A stretch of 64,000 bases of DNA. Source: Allopusillimonas lactea (GTDB lineage Bacteria; Pseudomonadota; Gammaproteobacteria; Burkholderiales; Burkholderiaceae_B). Made by a program: the position numbers and the translations under genes. The notes under the pieces are model-generated. The model made no database searches and was not told the DNA's origin. It was given only the letters and a program-made list of their open reading frames with translations. The stretch lies in NCBI RefSeq assembly GCF_021653995.1, contig NZ_JAJJOZ010000006.1:213302-277301 (forward strand). Reading direction: 5' to 3'. This document shows positions 43,643-52,949 of the stretch, in pieces. Positions within the stretch are counted from its first letter, which is position 1, and each line of letters starts with the position of its first letter.

Positions 43643-44926
43643 CTATCGTGTCGGGATTAGTCCCAATGACAGCCAGGGAATGAACGCGATCATGAGCCAG
43701 GCGATCACCAGGCCGCCCAGGTACAGCATGGCTGAAGGGACAATGCGCATATAGGGTATGCCGGTAATGCCGCTGGCCACAAAGAGGTTCAGGCCGAACG
43801 GCGGCGAGATAAACCCGATCGCCGCGCCCACCAGGAAGATCACAGAAAAATGCACTGGGTCTACACCCATGGCCACCGCGATGGGCGCCAGGATGGGTGC
43901 AAAAATCACCGTTACCGGCAGGCTTTCAAGGATGCATCCGGCTGCCATCACGATAGCCATGCAGACCAGCAGCACGATTACCGGACTTTGTCCGAACAGC
44001 GAAATGAACTCCGCAACCGTTTGGCTGACGCCCAACAGTCCGAACACCTGCTGCATCACAATGGATACGGCGATCATGGGCGCCAGCATCCCGGTCAACT
44101 GCCCCGATCGCAACAGCACATCCGGTAGTTCCCGCCACTTGATCTCGCGCGTGACGAACAGGCCGGCGAACAGGCAGAAACCTACAGTGATAGCCGCGGC
44201 CTCGGTCGGCGAAAATATGCCCGAATAGATGCCGTAGATCACAATGAAGACGGCAAAAAACCCCAGGTAAGCCCGGCGCGCCGTGCGCCATACATTGCCC
44301 ATGTCCAGCGGTGTTTTCTGCCCCATGTCATCGCGCCGACAGCGCCACCAGCACACCGCCATCATGGCTATTACCATGAGGCAGCCCGGCAGGATGCCGG
44401 CAATGAACAAGTCTGAAATCGACAGGTTCATGATGAAGCCATAGACAATAAAGATGATCGAGGGTGGGATGATAATTCCGACCGTTCCCCCCGCTGCCGC
44501 TGTGGCAGCGGCGAACTTGGGGTGATAACCGTCTTTTACCAACAGCGGATGCATAATGCCGCCGATGGTGGCAGTCGTGGCAGCATTGGACCCGGAGATC
44601 GCCGCAAATAGCCCGCACGACCCGATTGTGGCCAGCCCTAGCCCGCCATGCATCCAGCTCAGGCACGCGTGTGCGAAGTTGGCAAGGCGCCTGGCGATGC
44701 CGGCTGCCGCGATCAGGTCGCCCGTCAAGATGAACAGCGGCAGCGCCAGCAAGCCAAAGAAGTTCAGTCCTTCGAAAAGCGTGACGCCTATGTTGGCAAG
44801 GGTGAAATCTATGGCCAGCGACGCGCCCACCACCCAAAAGCCCAACACCAGGAATATCGGCACGCCAAGTAGGAACAGGCCGACGACGCCTGCGGTGATA
44901 AGGGTAAGCAGCAAACTCGTATCCAT
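43643..44926 (-). CDS. TRAP transporter large permease subunit (DctM)
   Basis: A 427-residue, about 12-segment membrane protein, the ion-coupled channel of a TRAP transporter. Diagnostic blocks are LFILTGDLIAAAGIARRLAN, GSNAATTATIGGIMHPLLVK and GIIIPPSIIFIVYG. Located 9 bp downstream of the DctQ gene and directly upstream of tauE. It works with DctQ and the DctP receptor. Confidence 0.96.
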   Translation of the reverse strand: MDTSLLLTLITAGVVGLFLLGVPIFLVLGFWVVGASLAIDFTLANIGVTLFEGLNFFGLLALPLFILTGDLIAAAGIARRLANFAHACLSWMHGGLGLATIGSCGLFAAISGSNAATTATIGGIMHPLLVKDGYHPKFAAATAAAGGTVGIIIPPSIIFIVYGFIMNLSISDLFIAGILPGCLMVIAMMAVCWWRCRRDDMGQKTPLDMGNVWRTARRAYLGFFAVFIVIYGIYSGIFSPTEAAAITVGFCLFAGLFVTREIKWRELPDVLLRSGQLTGMLAPMIAVSIVMQQVFGLLGVSQTVAEFISLFGQSPVIVLLVCMAIVMAAGCILESLPVTVIFAPILAPIAVAMGVDPVHFSVIFLVGAAIGFISPPFGLNLFVASGITGIPYMRIVPSAMLYLGGLVIAWLMIAFIPWLSLGLIPTR

Positions 44927-44935
44927 GGCATTCCC

Positions 44936-45475
44936 TCAGACTGTACTGCTGCCGACGCTTTGAATGTCGACAATGAATGGTTCGTTGCGGCGATAACGTC
45001 CAACGTCCGCGGCCAGATTCTGCAGGGCGCGGAACATCAGGAGCACCCAGGCCACTGGCGTGGCGCAATAGAACCACCATTGCATGAGATTGTCGGTACC
45101 CTGCACGATGGAGAAGTTGTTATAGGCCAGCATGGTCTGCTCCGTGGTGTAGTACACCACCAGCACGCCGAAAACCAGCCAGAGCAGGGCGTCCAGCCAC
45201 ATGCACGCAAACTGTGCCCGATACGACATGCGAACGCGAAACTCGTTGAAGCACAAGTGTGAACGTCGCCTCACGTTATATGAGCAGCCTATCCACGTCA
45301 CCCACAAGAAGAGATAGATGGGAATCGAGCCGCTCCAGGGGATCTGCGTGCTGAACAGATAGCGTTGCGCCACCGCAAACACGATGATGCCCGCCATGGT
45401 GGAGTAGGCGACGAGGATGAAGGCGCGCTCCACGTTACGATCCAGCCAACGCAATATGGAAATCATCGGTGTCAT
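44936..45475 (-). CDS. TRAP transporter small permease subunit (DctQ)
   Basis: A 179-residue four-segment membrane protein of the DctQ family. It has the family RRRSHLCFNEFRVRMSYRAQ motif region after the second membrane segment, and MQWWFYCATPVAWVLLMFRA as the last. It stabilises DctM in the TRAP complex. The 187 bp between it and the receptor gene contain nothing recognisable. Confidence 0.92.
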   Translation of the reverse strand: MTPMISILRWLDRNVERAFILVAYSTMAGIIVFAVAQRYLFSTQIPWSGSIPIYLFLWVTWIGCSYNVRRRSHLCFNEFRVRMSYRAQFACMWLDALLWLVFGVLVVYYTTEQTMLAYNNFSIVQGTDNLMQWWFYCATPVAWVLLMFRALQNLAADVGRYRRNEPFIVDIQSVGSSTV

Positions 45476-45662
45476 TGGTCAATCCTTTCTGAAGCATTGC
45501 GCCGTGTATGCCGGTGGCCGTATCGCCCCTAGCCCTTGCGTGACCGCAGCGGCGAGGGGCGATGGCGGGCTTCTGCGCGCAACATCAATGGAGGGGTGGC
45601 CCCGCCATGGCCGCCGCAGAAAAATGGGAGCGTGGCGGCGATAGCGGTACCCGTGTGTTGGC

Positions 45663-46886
45663 TCAAGCCGCTTCCCACCATTTGCGCGGCTTGACGCTCT
45701 CCACAGTGGCGTCCAGGGGAATCTCGCGCGCAATCTTGTAGATCTCCTGGTAGGTGTCAGCACCGCCTTGCATCTTGCTGAGCCGCTCGCGCCATTGTTC
45801 CCACGGCTTGGGGTTGAACTCCGGCGAGCAAGCCTGTTCTGCCTTCTTGATTTCTTCCGGCGGCAGCACGGCGACACGCACCTTGTTCTTTCCGAACAGG
45901 GTTTCGGGCCCGGGGGCAGGGGTGGCGCCCACAACCTCCACCAGCGCCCGCTCATTCTCGCGTTGCGTGTATTGCTGCGCGGCGTAGGCTGTTTCCATGA
46001 CAACGTCCTGGAGCTCAGGCGGCAGCTTCTCGAACGTCTTGTTGTTCATGGCTGTGTGCTCTGTGCCGCAGAAAAAACGCAAGTCGACAGCCTGCGACAG
46101 TACGGGCGAAAGGCCGCCATATCCCGCTGCGCCCATCCACGTTTCTGCGCCGTCGATCAGGCCAGACTTCAAGCCATCCACCGTTTCTTCCCACGCCAGC
46201 GGCACGGGTCCCAGGTCCATCAGTTCCATGGCGATGCGCCCCAGCTGCGTGCCGGTGACGCGGTTCTTGGTGCCGGCAAGTTCGGATACTTTCGAGACGG
46301 TCGGCTTATTGGCGAACTTGGATCCCATCATCAGGCCGCGCAGTTCGCAGTGCGTGAAGAGGAACTGAACGTTATGCAGGCGTCGGAGCGGCTCGCGCAG
46401 CAAGGCTTCGCTTTTCGGGTGATAGAAGAAATAGTGCTGCGATGCCCGGCTGGGGAACATGTAGGCAAAATCCAGCACGTTGTAGTAGGGTGCTGCGCCG
46501 GCGGAGTTCTGCGTGCTGGCGGTGAACATGTCCACAATACCTTGCTGCGTTTTCTTCACGCAATCGAGCTGGTTGCAGATCTGGTTGCTGCCGATGAAGT
46601 CAACGCGGATCGCGCCGTCGCTGCGTTTCTCCAGCTCGCGCGCAAACCACAACTGGCCCGATTCCTGGATCTTCAGGTTCTCTTCATTGAACCCCGCGGC
46701 ACCCATCTTGAAGTTGTACTTGGCCGTGCCGTTGCGGCCCTTGGCTGTCTGTGCCGCCGCCTGCCCCACGCCTTCCAAGGTAAGCGGGCCGAACATGCCG
46801 ACCGCGCCAAGCAAGGTTGAGCTCAGGCCATAGCGGCCCGCAATTCGCATGAAACCACGGCGATCCAAAGGTGTCTTCGTTGTCAT
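45663..46886 (-). CDS. TRAP transporter solute receptor (DctP)
   Basis: A 407-residue periplasmic receptor with a twin-arginine signal (LDRRGFMRIAGRYGLSSTLL), so it is probably exported folded through Tat. DctP features include GAAGFNEENLKIQESGQLWF, RKV-type loop NRVTGTQLGRIAMELMDLG and the conserved ETVDGLKSGLIDGAETW segment. The ligand is not readable. It lies between the GMC oxidoreductase gene and DctQ on the same strand, so the oxidoreductase probably acts on the imported compound. Confidence 0.93.
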   Translation of the reverse strand: MTTKTPLDRRGFMRIAGRYGLSSTLLGAVGMFGPLTLEGVGQAAAQTAKGRNGTAKYNFKMGAAGFNEENLKIQESGQLWFARELEKRSDGAIRVDFIGSNQICNQLDCVKKTQQGIVDMFTASTQNSAGAAPYYNVLDFAYMFPSRASQHYFFYHPKSEALLREPLRRLHNVQFLFTHCELRGLMMGSKFANKPTVSKVSELAGTKNRVTGTQLGRIAMELMDLGPVPLAWEETVDGLKSGLIDGAETWMGAAGYGGLSPVLSQAVDLRFFCGTEHTAMNNKTFEKLPPELQDVVMETAYAAQQYTQRENERALVEVVGATPAPGPETLFGKNKVRVAVLPPEEIKKAEQACSPEFNPKPWEQWRERLSKMQGGADTYQEIYKIAREIPLDATVESVKPRKWWEAA

Positions 46887-46923
46887 GTCTTGTCTCCATT
46901 ATTGGCTGTCTCCAGCCGGTCGA

Positions 46924-48537
46924 CTACTGCCGCCTTTTTTCGCGTATAAGATGCGCCGCCTTCTCGGCCATCATGATCACCGGCGCATTGGTATTGCCCG
47001 ATACGAGCGTGGGCATGGAAGAGGCATCGATCACGCGAAGGCTCTTCATGCCGCGTACCCGAAGTTCAGCATCGAGTACAGCCATGGCATCCCCGTCGGG
47101 GCCCATGCGGCATGTTCCAGTGGGATGAAAAATCGTGGCGCCCGTATCGCGCGCAAACGCCAGCAAATCTTCATCGGTTTCAGCTTCCGGGCCCGGCTTG
47201 ACCTCGCGCTTGACGTAAGGCTGCATGGACCTGGATCGTGCAATCTGCCTGGCTGCCTTAATGGCCGCTACCGTAGTACGGCGATCGAGGTCGGTGTCCA
47301 GGTAGTTGGGCTGGATCTCCGGCGTAACAAGGGGATCCACCGATTTGATACGCACATGGCCCCGCGACTCCGGCCGCAGTTGGCACACCGAAAACGTAAA
47401 GCCGGAGTAATCATGGACCTTGCCGCCCGCCATGTCGGCCGACAAGGTTGCTACGTGAAACTGAATATCGGGTGTTGCCGCATCAGGCAAGGCGCGCATG
47501 AAACAGCCCCCCTGATTGATGCCCACAGCCAGCGGGCCTTCGCGCCGTACAAGCCATTGCATGCCCATGCGTATGCGGCCCAGAAGGCTGTTGAGCGCGT
47601 CGTTGGTGGTGATCGGCCGTGTGCACTCGAAACCCAGACGTATCTGCAAATGATCCTGCAGGTTCTCACCTACGCCGGGCAGGTTGGCTACGACCGGGAT
47701 GCCATGCGATTGCAGCAAGCCCGCAGGGCCTATACCCGAGAGCTGAAGCAACTGCGGTGAATAGATTGCCCCCGCCGAAAGCAGCACCTCGCCGCCATCG
47801 TTGATCTCGGCGCTGCGCGCTTCACCGGCTTGCAGATAATTTATGCCTGCCGCCCGGGCGCCATCCATGATCAGACTGGTCGCCGCGGCGTTACTGCACA
47901 CGACGAGGTTCCGGCGGCCGCGCGCAGGCCGAAGATAAGCCGTGGCTGTACTGCAACGCAGGCCTTTATGCGTCGTCAACTGATAATAGCCGGCACCTTC
48001 CTGCGTCTTGCCATTGAAGTCTGTCGTGCGCGGAACGCCAACCTCGTGCGCACCTTTCAGGAACGCTTCGATCAGCTCATCCTGATGGTGGATGTCGGAT
48101 ACCCTGAGCGGGCCTTTGTCGCCGTGGAACGGCGAGGCGCCCCGCTCATTCGACTCGGAGCTGATGAAATAGGGCAACACATCGTCATAGCTCCACCCAG
48201 CGTTGCCCTGCGCGGCCCAATGATCGTAATCTTGCCGCTGGCCGCGGATATAGATAAGCCCGTTGATAGCGCTGGACCCACCCAGCGTTTTACCGCGCGG
48301 CCAATAGATGCGGCGGCCATTCATATTCGGATCGGGATCGGTGTATAGGCACCAGTTGTACTTTTTGCTCCACATCGTCTTGCCATACCCGATCGGCAAG
48401 TGCAGCCAGATCGAGTGATCGGGAGGGCCGGCTTCGAGCAGCAACACGCGCACCGACGGATCTTCGCTGAGCCGGGCGGCCAGTACACACCCGGCTGATC
48501 CGGCACCCACAACGATGTAGTCATACCGTCTAGTCAT
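46924..48537 (-). CDS. GMC-family FAD-dependent oxidoreductase (choline/alcohol dehydrogenase-like)
   Basis: A 537-residue flavoprotein that oxidises an alcohol. The FAD motif is YIVVGAGSAGCVLAARLSED (residues 6-25). GMC signature 1 is RGKTLGGSSAINGLIYIRG, signature 2 is LLSAGAIYSPQLLQLSGIG, and the active-site histidine lies in IFHPTGTCRMGPDG. No signal peptide. First gene upstream of the TRAP operon and divergent from an IclR gene; with the transporter it forms an import-and-oxidise module. Confidence 0.96.
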   Translation of the reverse strand: MTRRYDYIVVGAGSAGCVLAARLSEDPSVRVLLLEAGPPDHSIWLHLPIGYGKTMWSKKYNWCLYTDPDPNMNGRRIYWPRGKTLGGSSAINGLIYIRGQRQDYDHWAAQGNAGWSYDDVLPYFISSESNERGASPFHGDKGPLRVSDIHHQDELIEAFLKGAHEVGVPRTTDFNGKTQEGAGYYQLTTHKGLRCSTATAYLRPARGRRNLVVCSNAAATSLIMDGARAAGINYLQAGEARSAEINDGGEVLLSAGAIYSPQLLQLSGIGPAGLLQSHGIPVVANLPGVGENLQDHLQIRLGFECTRPITTNDALNSLLGRIRMGMQWLVRREGPLAVGINQGGCFMRALPDAATPDIQFHVATLSADMAGGKVHDYSGFTFSVCQLRPESRGHVRIKSVDPLVTPEIQPNYLDTDLDRRTTVAAIKAARQIARSRSMQPYVKREVKPGPEAETDEDLLAFARDTGATIFHPTGTCRMGPDGDAMAVLDAELRVRGMKSLRVIDASSMPTLVSGNTNAPVIMMAEKAAHLIREKRRQ

Positions 48538-48577
48538 GTGCTGCCTTCCCGGAGAGGAGATGGATCGTTTTAAAATG

Positions 48578-48590
48578 GAACGATTCGTTC
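48578..48590. promoter_or_regulatory. Palindromic operator between the GMC gene and IclR gene
   Basis: GAACGATTCGTTC, a perfect 6-1-6 palindrome, lies in the 128-bp divergent intergenic region, 41 bp upstream of the oxidoreductase start and 76 bp upstream of the IclR start. Its size and shape fit an IclR-type operator; that binding is inferred. Confidence 0.5.
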
Positions 48591-48665
48591 TGATATGATC
48601 TTATGGTATAGATCCCGCCGGGCAGTAACAAGGCATAATCCGTTGGTTTTCCTTAGGATTTTCCC

Positions 48666-49454
48666 GTGAATTCTGTTCCGAATTTTGAAGATCAAAGCGA
48701 AAATTCCGAAATCTCTGGCGGCGCGCCAGCCCGTGCCTTGCGGATCATCGACTTGGTCTCTGCGTACGGTGGCGCCATGACTCTGGCCGAGATCGCCGAC
48801 GCACTGTCCTTGCCCAAAGGTACCGCCCACCGGCTTTGTACGCTGCTCGTTTCGCTCGGATATCTGATGCGCGATGTCGACGAACGCAGCTACGCCGTTG
48901 GCAAATCGCTGCGACGCCTCGCGCTCAATACACTGAAGCATCGGTCCGTGCAGAGCTTGCGCCACGATATCCTCGTCGAGCTTGTCAGGCAGGTCGGTGA
49001 AACGTGCAACTTCACGACGCTGGATGGCACACAGGTCGTGTATCTGGATCGCGTCGAAGGCCAGTGGCCGCTGCGGCTTATTTTCGATGTCGGTTCCCAC
49101 GTGCCGCTGCATTGCACTGCCAGCGGCAAACTCCTGTTGGCGCATATGCGTGCCGGCGAAGCGGCCCGCATTCTGCCCTACCTGAAGCTTGAAGCCTGTA
49201 CCCCCAGCACCATTACTTGCCTTATGGCGCTTGAGCGCGAATGCAGGAAGATCCGCGAACAAGGCTATTCTACTGATCGCGAAGAGTTCATTGCTGGTAT
49301 GGTTGCCGTCGCGGTGCCGGTGCACGACACCCGGGGCGAAGTACAGGCGGTTATTGCCATGCACGCGCCCACGGCGCGTATGTCTATAGAGCGTGCAATC
49401 GAGTTGCTGCCTTATCTAAACAAGGCAGCGCGGGATATGAAGGGTGTGCTTTGA
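48666..49454 (+). CDS. IclR-family transcriptional regulator
   Basis: A 262-residue regulator. The helix-turn-helix lies at about residues 20-75 (ALRIIDLVSAYGGAMTLAEI, LSLPKGTAHRLCTLLVSLGY). The C-terminal effector domain includes YLDRVEGQWPLRLIFDVGSH and PLHCTASGKLLLAHM, the usual IclR ligand pocket region. Divergently transcribed from the GMC/TRAP/TauE operon, which it most likely regulates. Confidence 0.95.
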   Translation: MNSVPNFEDQSENSEISGGAPARALRIIDLVSAYGGAMTLAEIADALSLPKGTAHRLCTLLVSLGYLMRDVDERSYAVGKSLRRLALNTLKHRSVQSLRHDILVELVRQVGETCNFTTLDGTQVVYLDRVEGQWPLRLIFDVGSHVPLHCTASGKLLLAHMRAGEAARILPYLKLEACTPSTITCLMALERECRKIREQGYSTDREEFIAGMVAVAVPVHDTRGEVQAVIAMHAPTARMSIERAIELLPYLNKAARDMKGVL

Positions 49455-49576
49455 TGGGGCTTTCACGGCATAACAGTACCGCAGCAAGTCAGTCACCCTG
49501 TATTTCGCCATTCAGCGTGCAGTCACATTGTGGTCATTTCGCCCGTAGCTTTGTGGCAGTGTCGCACCTGTTCTTC

Positions 49577-50308
49577 TCAAAGCTCGTCAGTGTCGGAGCT
49601 CATCCAGCGATGCAGGCCCTTGACCCAGGTTTCCGCAGGCAGGCCTAATGTGGCGCGGATCTCTGTGGCGCGTGTGTGCAGATCGTCAAAGTCCACGGAA
49701 GGCGGCTGCTTGAAGGCGATGGCCACCATGTTGCTGTCGTGGACCTCGGGCAGCCATGCGACGGCGTCGAAAGACTGCTCCATGAGCTGGATGTGATGCA
49801 GATGTTCGGGCCAGTCGCAATACAAATTTACGGTCATCATTCCGCCGATGGTCAGGCAGTTGGCGCACGCGGCATAAAAACTGGCCGTGCTCAGCAGTGG
49901 CCCCCGGGCCGGCGCATCGTACAAATCGACCTGCAGGATGTCGATGGTGCGGCGCCGGGAAAAGTCTGTCACATAATCCCGGGCGTCCATATTCAGAATG
50001 TGCAGGCGCTCGTCGTCTGGCGGGAGTGCGAAGTGCGTGCGGCACGCGTCGATCACATCCCCGCTGAGCTCCACAGCAGTAACCCTGGCCGGCGCCAACC
50101 GGTGGTAACAGAACTTCGTGAGCGCTGCAGTGCCTAAGCCGAGCTGCACGATATGGGCGGCTTCCCGGCGAAAGAGCAGCCACATCATCATTTGCTGGAC
50201 ATATTCCAGTTCGATATCGATGGGGCGGTCAACGCGCATCGCGCCCTGCACGGCCAGCGTTCCGAAATGCAATGTGCGTACGCCGTCGGTTTCAAGAATA
50301 TTGAGCAT
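49577..50308 (-). CDS. Spermidine synthase-like SAM-dependent methyltransferase-fold protein
   Basis: A 243-residue Rossmann-fold protein of the SpeE-like group. The nucleotide-binding region is VQLGLGTAALTKFCYH, then VTAVELSGDVIDACRTHF and HILNMDARDYV, with DILQVDLYDAP as motif IV. It lacks the long N-terminal beta domain of genuine spermidine synthases, so the activity is uncertain. It stands divergent from the PhoD-like gene. Confidence 0.85.
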   Translation of the reverse strand: MLNILETDGVRTLHFGTLAVQGAMRVDRPIDIELEYVQQMMMWLLFRREAAHIVQLGLGTAALTKFCYHRLAPARVTAVELSGDVIDACRTHFALPPDDERLHILNMDARDYVTDFSRRRTIDILQVDLYDAPARGPLLSTASFYAACANCLTIGGMMTVNLYCDWPEHLHHIQLMEQSFDAVAWLPEVHDSNMVAIAFKQPPSVDFDDLHTRATEIRATLGLPAETWVKGLHRWMSSDTDEL

Positions 50309-50447
50309 GGAATTTTGAGTGGGCGTGGATAAATGGAATTATCGCCAATGGAGGGATAGTTTTTTGTTTCAATGCAGCGATGTGGTGTGCTGTATAACAC
50401 GGTTAAACTAAACCGGTCGTTTTCCGCATTACAGTGTCGTACTTCTA

Positions 50448-52427
50448 TTGATCCACGCTCCAATCCCCAACGACCTTCCCCCCGTTCTCGCGGGCCCCAT
50501 ACTGCGCCGCCTTGAGCCGAACCGTCTCGTGCTGTGGCTCGTTGGCAGTGCGCCGCTGAGCCTTACTTTGCTGTTGGAACCAGCCGGTGCGCCAGCGCAA
50601 CGCCTGGTGCTCGACGCGACAAGCTGCCGTGTGATTCCTGTGGGCCGCCATGCATATGTGCATTTCATCGATGTCAGCCCTGTCGAGCCGCTGCCTCAAG
50701 ACGCGGTGATCGAGTACGACGTGATGGTGGCCGGCAGTGACGGCACTGAAGCCCCAATCGCACATTGGGCGCCGCATCTGCTGCATGACGGCACGGCGCG
50801 GCCCAGCCTCGTGTTGCGCAGCCGCGCCGACAATATCTTGTTCGGTTCTTGTCGCAAGCCGCACCACCCCGCGCACGACGGGCTCGCATATGCCGACGGC
50901 CTGCTCGCAGGCAACAGTAACCGCGCAGAGGCGCGGCCTGCCATGCTCATCATGTGCGGCGACCAGGTCTATGCCGACGACGTGGCCGGGCCAATGCTCG
51001 CGGCCATCCATGCGCTTATACGACGCCTCGGCCTGTATGGCGAATGCCTGGAAGGCGCCGTCGTCGCAGACAGCGAGGAACTCTATGCCCATCCCGCTGG
51101 CTACTACCGGCGCGAAGATTTGCTGCCTGCGTTCAAATCCAACGAGGCGCTGCGCGAGCGTTTTTTCGGTGGGGTTGAGAAGCCTGTCTTCACGACAGCC
51201 AACGCACATAACCACCTCGTGACGCTGGCTGAAGTGTTGGCTATCTATATGCTGGCGTGGTCTCCGGTGCCGTGGCAACTTATTGGCGACGTGGCAATGC
51301 CGACGCTCGATGCGGAACATATGCGGCGCTGGCAACGGGAGGCCAATGCGCTGGACGGATTCGTGGCCGAACTGCCGCGTGCGGCGCGCCTGCTTGCACA
51401 TGTGCAAACATTGATGATTTTTGACGATCACGACATTACGGACGACTGGAACCTATCGGCCAAGTGGGAAGCGACCGCATACGAGCATCCATTCTCGCGC
51501 CGCATCGTAGGCAATGCCCTGATCGCGTACATGCTATGCCAGGGCTGGGGAAACCGTCCCGATGCATTCGGTGCGGTGCTTGATGACATGGCGGCCCTCG
51601 CGGCACGGCCCGACGCACAAGGCAGGCTTGATGCGCAGGCACAAGACGCATTGATCGGCCGCTTACTATCGTTCAGGCAATGGGATTACGTGCTGCGTAC
51701 CCAGCCAACTGTCATCGTGCTCGATACGCGCACGCGTCGTTGGCGCAGCCGCCGGCTGCCCAGCAGGCCGTCGGGGCTGATGGACTGGGAATCGCTTACC
51801 GAGCTGCAACACGAGTTGCTCGATGAAAAGTCTGCCGTCATCGTGTCACCGACGCCCATGTTCGGCGTCAAACTAATCGAAGTCATACAGCGTATATGTG
51901 CGTTCGCCGGCCACGCACTTACTGTCGACGCCGAAAACTGGATGGCGCATCGCGGCGCGGCCAGCGTCATGCTCAACATCTTCCGGCACTCCCGCACGCC
52001 CGGCAATTATGTTGTCTTGTCCGGCGATGTGCATTACTCCTTTGCCTACGACGTGCAAATTCGCGGCCGCGATCGCACGCCGCATATCTGGCAGATCACA
52101 AGCAGCGGCATCAAAAACGAGTTCCCACGCCGGCTGCTCGACTGGCTGGATCGCCTCAACCGTTGGCTGTATTCACCACGCTCGCCCTTGAATTGGTTTA
52201 CCCAGCGCCGCGAACTTGCGATCAAGCCGCGCTTGCCCGACCAGCGCCGCAGCGGTGAACGCGTTTGGAATGGCGCAGGCATCGGCCAGCTATGGCTCGA
52301 CGACCAAGGTCGCCCAGCACGGATTGTGCAGCACAATGCGGACGGGCGGGCGTCTACCGAGTTTCTTGCAGCGGATGATGCCGCGTCGGCTGCCACGACG
52401 ATCGGGCGGCCGAAACCAAGCGCTTGA
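50448..52427 (+). CDS. PhoD-like metallophosphatase
   Basis: About 659 residues. The metal-binding motifs of the PhoD-like calcineurin superfamily are present: LFGSCRKPHHP, MLIMCGDQVYADD, LMIFDDHDITDDWN and VVLSGDVHYSF. There is no signal peptide, so it would act in the cytosol, unlike classical secreted PhoD. The start is unclear: TTG at 50448 is the earliest plausible codon, there is no clear ribosome-binding site, and no in-frame ATG occurs for about 90 codons. The substrate is unknown. Confidence 0.85.
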   Translation: MIHAPIPNDLPPVLAGPILRRLEPNRLVLWLVGSAPLSLTLLLEPAGAPAQRLVLDATSCRVIPVGRHAYVHFIDVSPVEPLPQDAVIEYDVMVAGSDGTEAPIAHWAPHLLHDGTARPSLVLRSRADNILFGSCRKPHHPAHDGLAYADGLLAGNSNRAEARPAMLIMCGDQVYADDVAGPMLAAIHALIRRLGLYGECLEGAVVADSEELYAHPAGYYRREDLLPAFKSNEALRERFFGGVEKPVFTTANAHNHLVTLAEVLAIYMLAWSPVPWQLIGDVAMPTLDAEHMRRWQREANALDGFVAELPRAARLLAHVQTLMIFDDHDITDDWNLSAKWEATAYEHPFSRRIVGNALIAYMLCQGWGNRPDAFGAVLDDMAALAARPDAQGRLDAQAQDALIGRLLSFRQWDYVLRTQPTVIVLDTRTRRWRSRRLPSRPSGLMDWESLTELQHELLDEKSAVIVSPTPMFGVKLIEVIQRICAFAGHALTVDAENWMAHRGAASVMLNIFRHSRTPGNYVVLSGDVHYSFAYDVQIRGRDRTPHIWQITSSGIKNEFPRRLLDWLDRLNRWLYSPRSPLNWFTQRRELAIKPRLPDQRRSGERVWNGAGIGQLWLDDQGRPARIVQHNADGRASTEFLAADDAASAATTIGRPKPSA

Positions 52428-52526
52428 ATGCTTGAGGAGCACGGCTCCTTATTGGTCGGCAGGCGCGGTTTGCCCACGGGGCTGTGAGATCCAGTTGGCG
52501 GCACTGCCTGGCCAGAGAACATGGGC

Positions 52527-52949
52527 TTAGCCGGGAAGCGCCCAGGCTGGATTCCATGCCACTTCCCACAGGTGGCCGTCCGGATCCTGGAAATAGCCAG
52601 CATAGCCACCCCAAAAGGTCTTTTGTGCTGGTTTCACAATCCTCGCGCCAGCATCCGCCGCCTGCTGCATCACACTATCCACTTCGGCAGTTGACGCTAC
52701 ATTGTGCGCCAGGCTGAACGCTGTGCCGGCAGGTTTCCCGGGGGGCAATCCGGCATCCTTCTCCAAGCTGCTTCGCGGAAAAAGGGCTAGTCTCAGATTC
52801 GATTCCAGCTCGAAAAACGCCACCGCGCCGTCCTCGAACTCTTGGCCGACAATGCCTTCGGTAGGGAGGCCCAGGCCGTCGCGGTAGAAGCGGAGCGAAC
52901 GTTCCAGGTTTTGGACGGCCAGGGTGATCAAGGAAATTCTGGGTTTCAT
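52527..52949 (-). CDS. VOC-family protein (glyoxalase/bleomycin-resistance fold)
   Basis: A 140-residue single VOC domain: SLITLAVQNLERSLRFYRDG at the start and FWGGYAGYFQDPDGHLWEVA at the end, with the usual paired beta-alpha-beta-beta-beta modules. The start at 52949 overlaps the stop of the LysR gene (ATGA), so it is translationally coupled to it. The longer frame upstream runs through the LysR gene and is not real. The substrate is unknown. Confidence 0.92.
   Translation of the reverse strand: MKPRISLITLAVQNLERSLRFYRDGLGLPTEGIVGQEFEDGAVAFFELESNLRLALFPRSSLEKDAGLPPGKPAGTAFSLAHNVASTAEVDSVMQQAADAGARIVKPAQKTFWGGYAGYFQDPDGHLWEVAWNPAWALPG

Noticed and set aside
45768..46820. 350-codon open frame on the plus strand
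   Set aside because: Antisense shadow of the DctP receptor gene.
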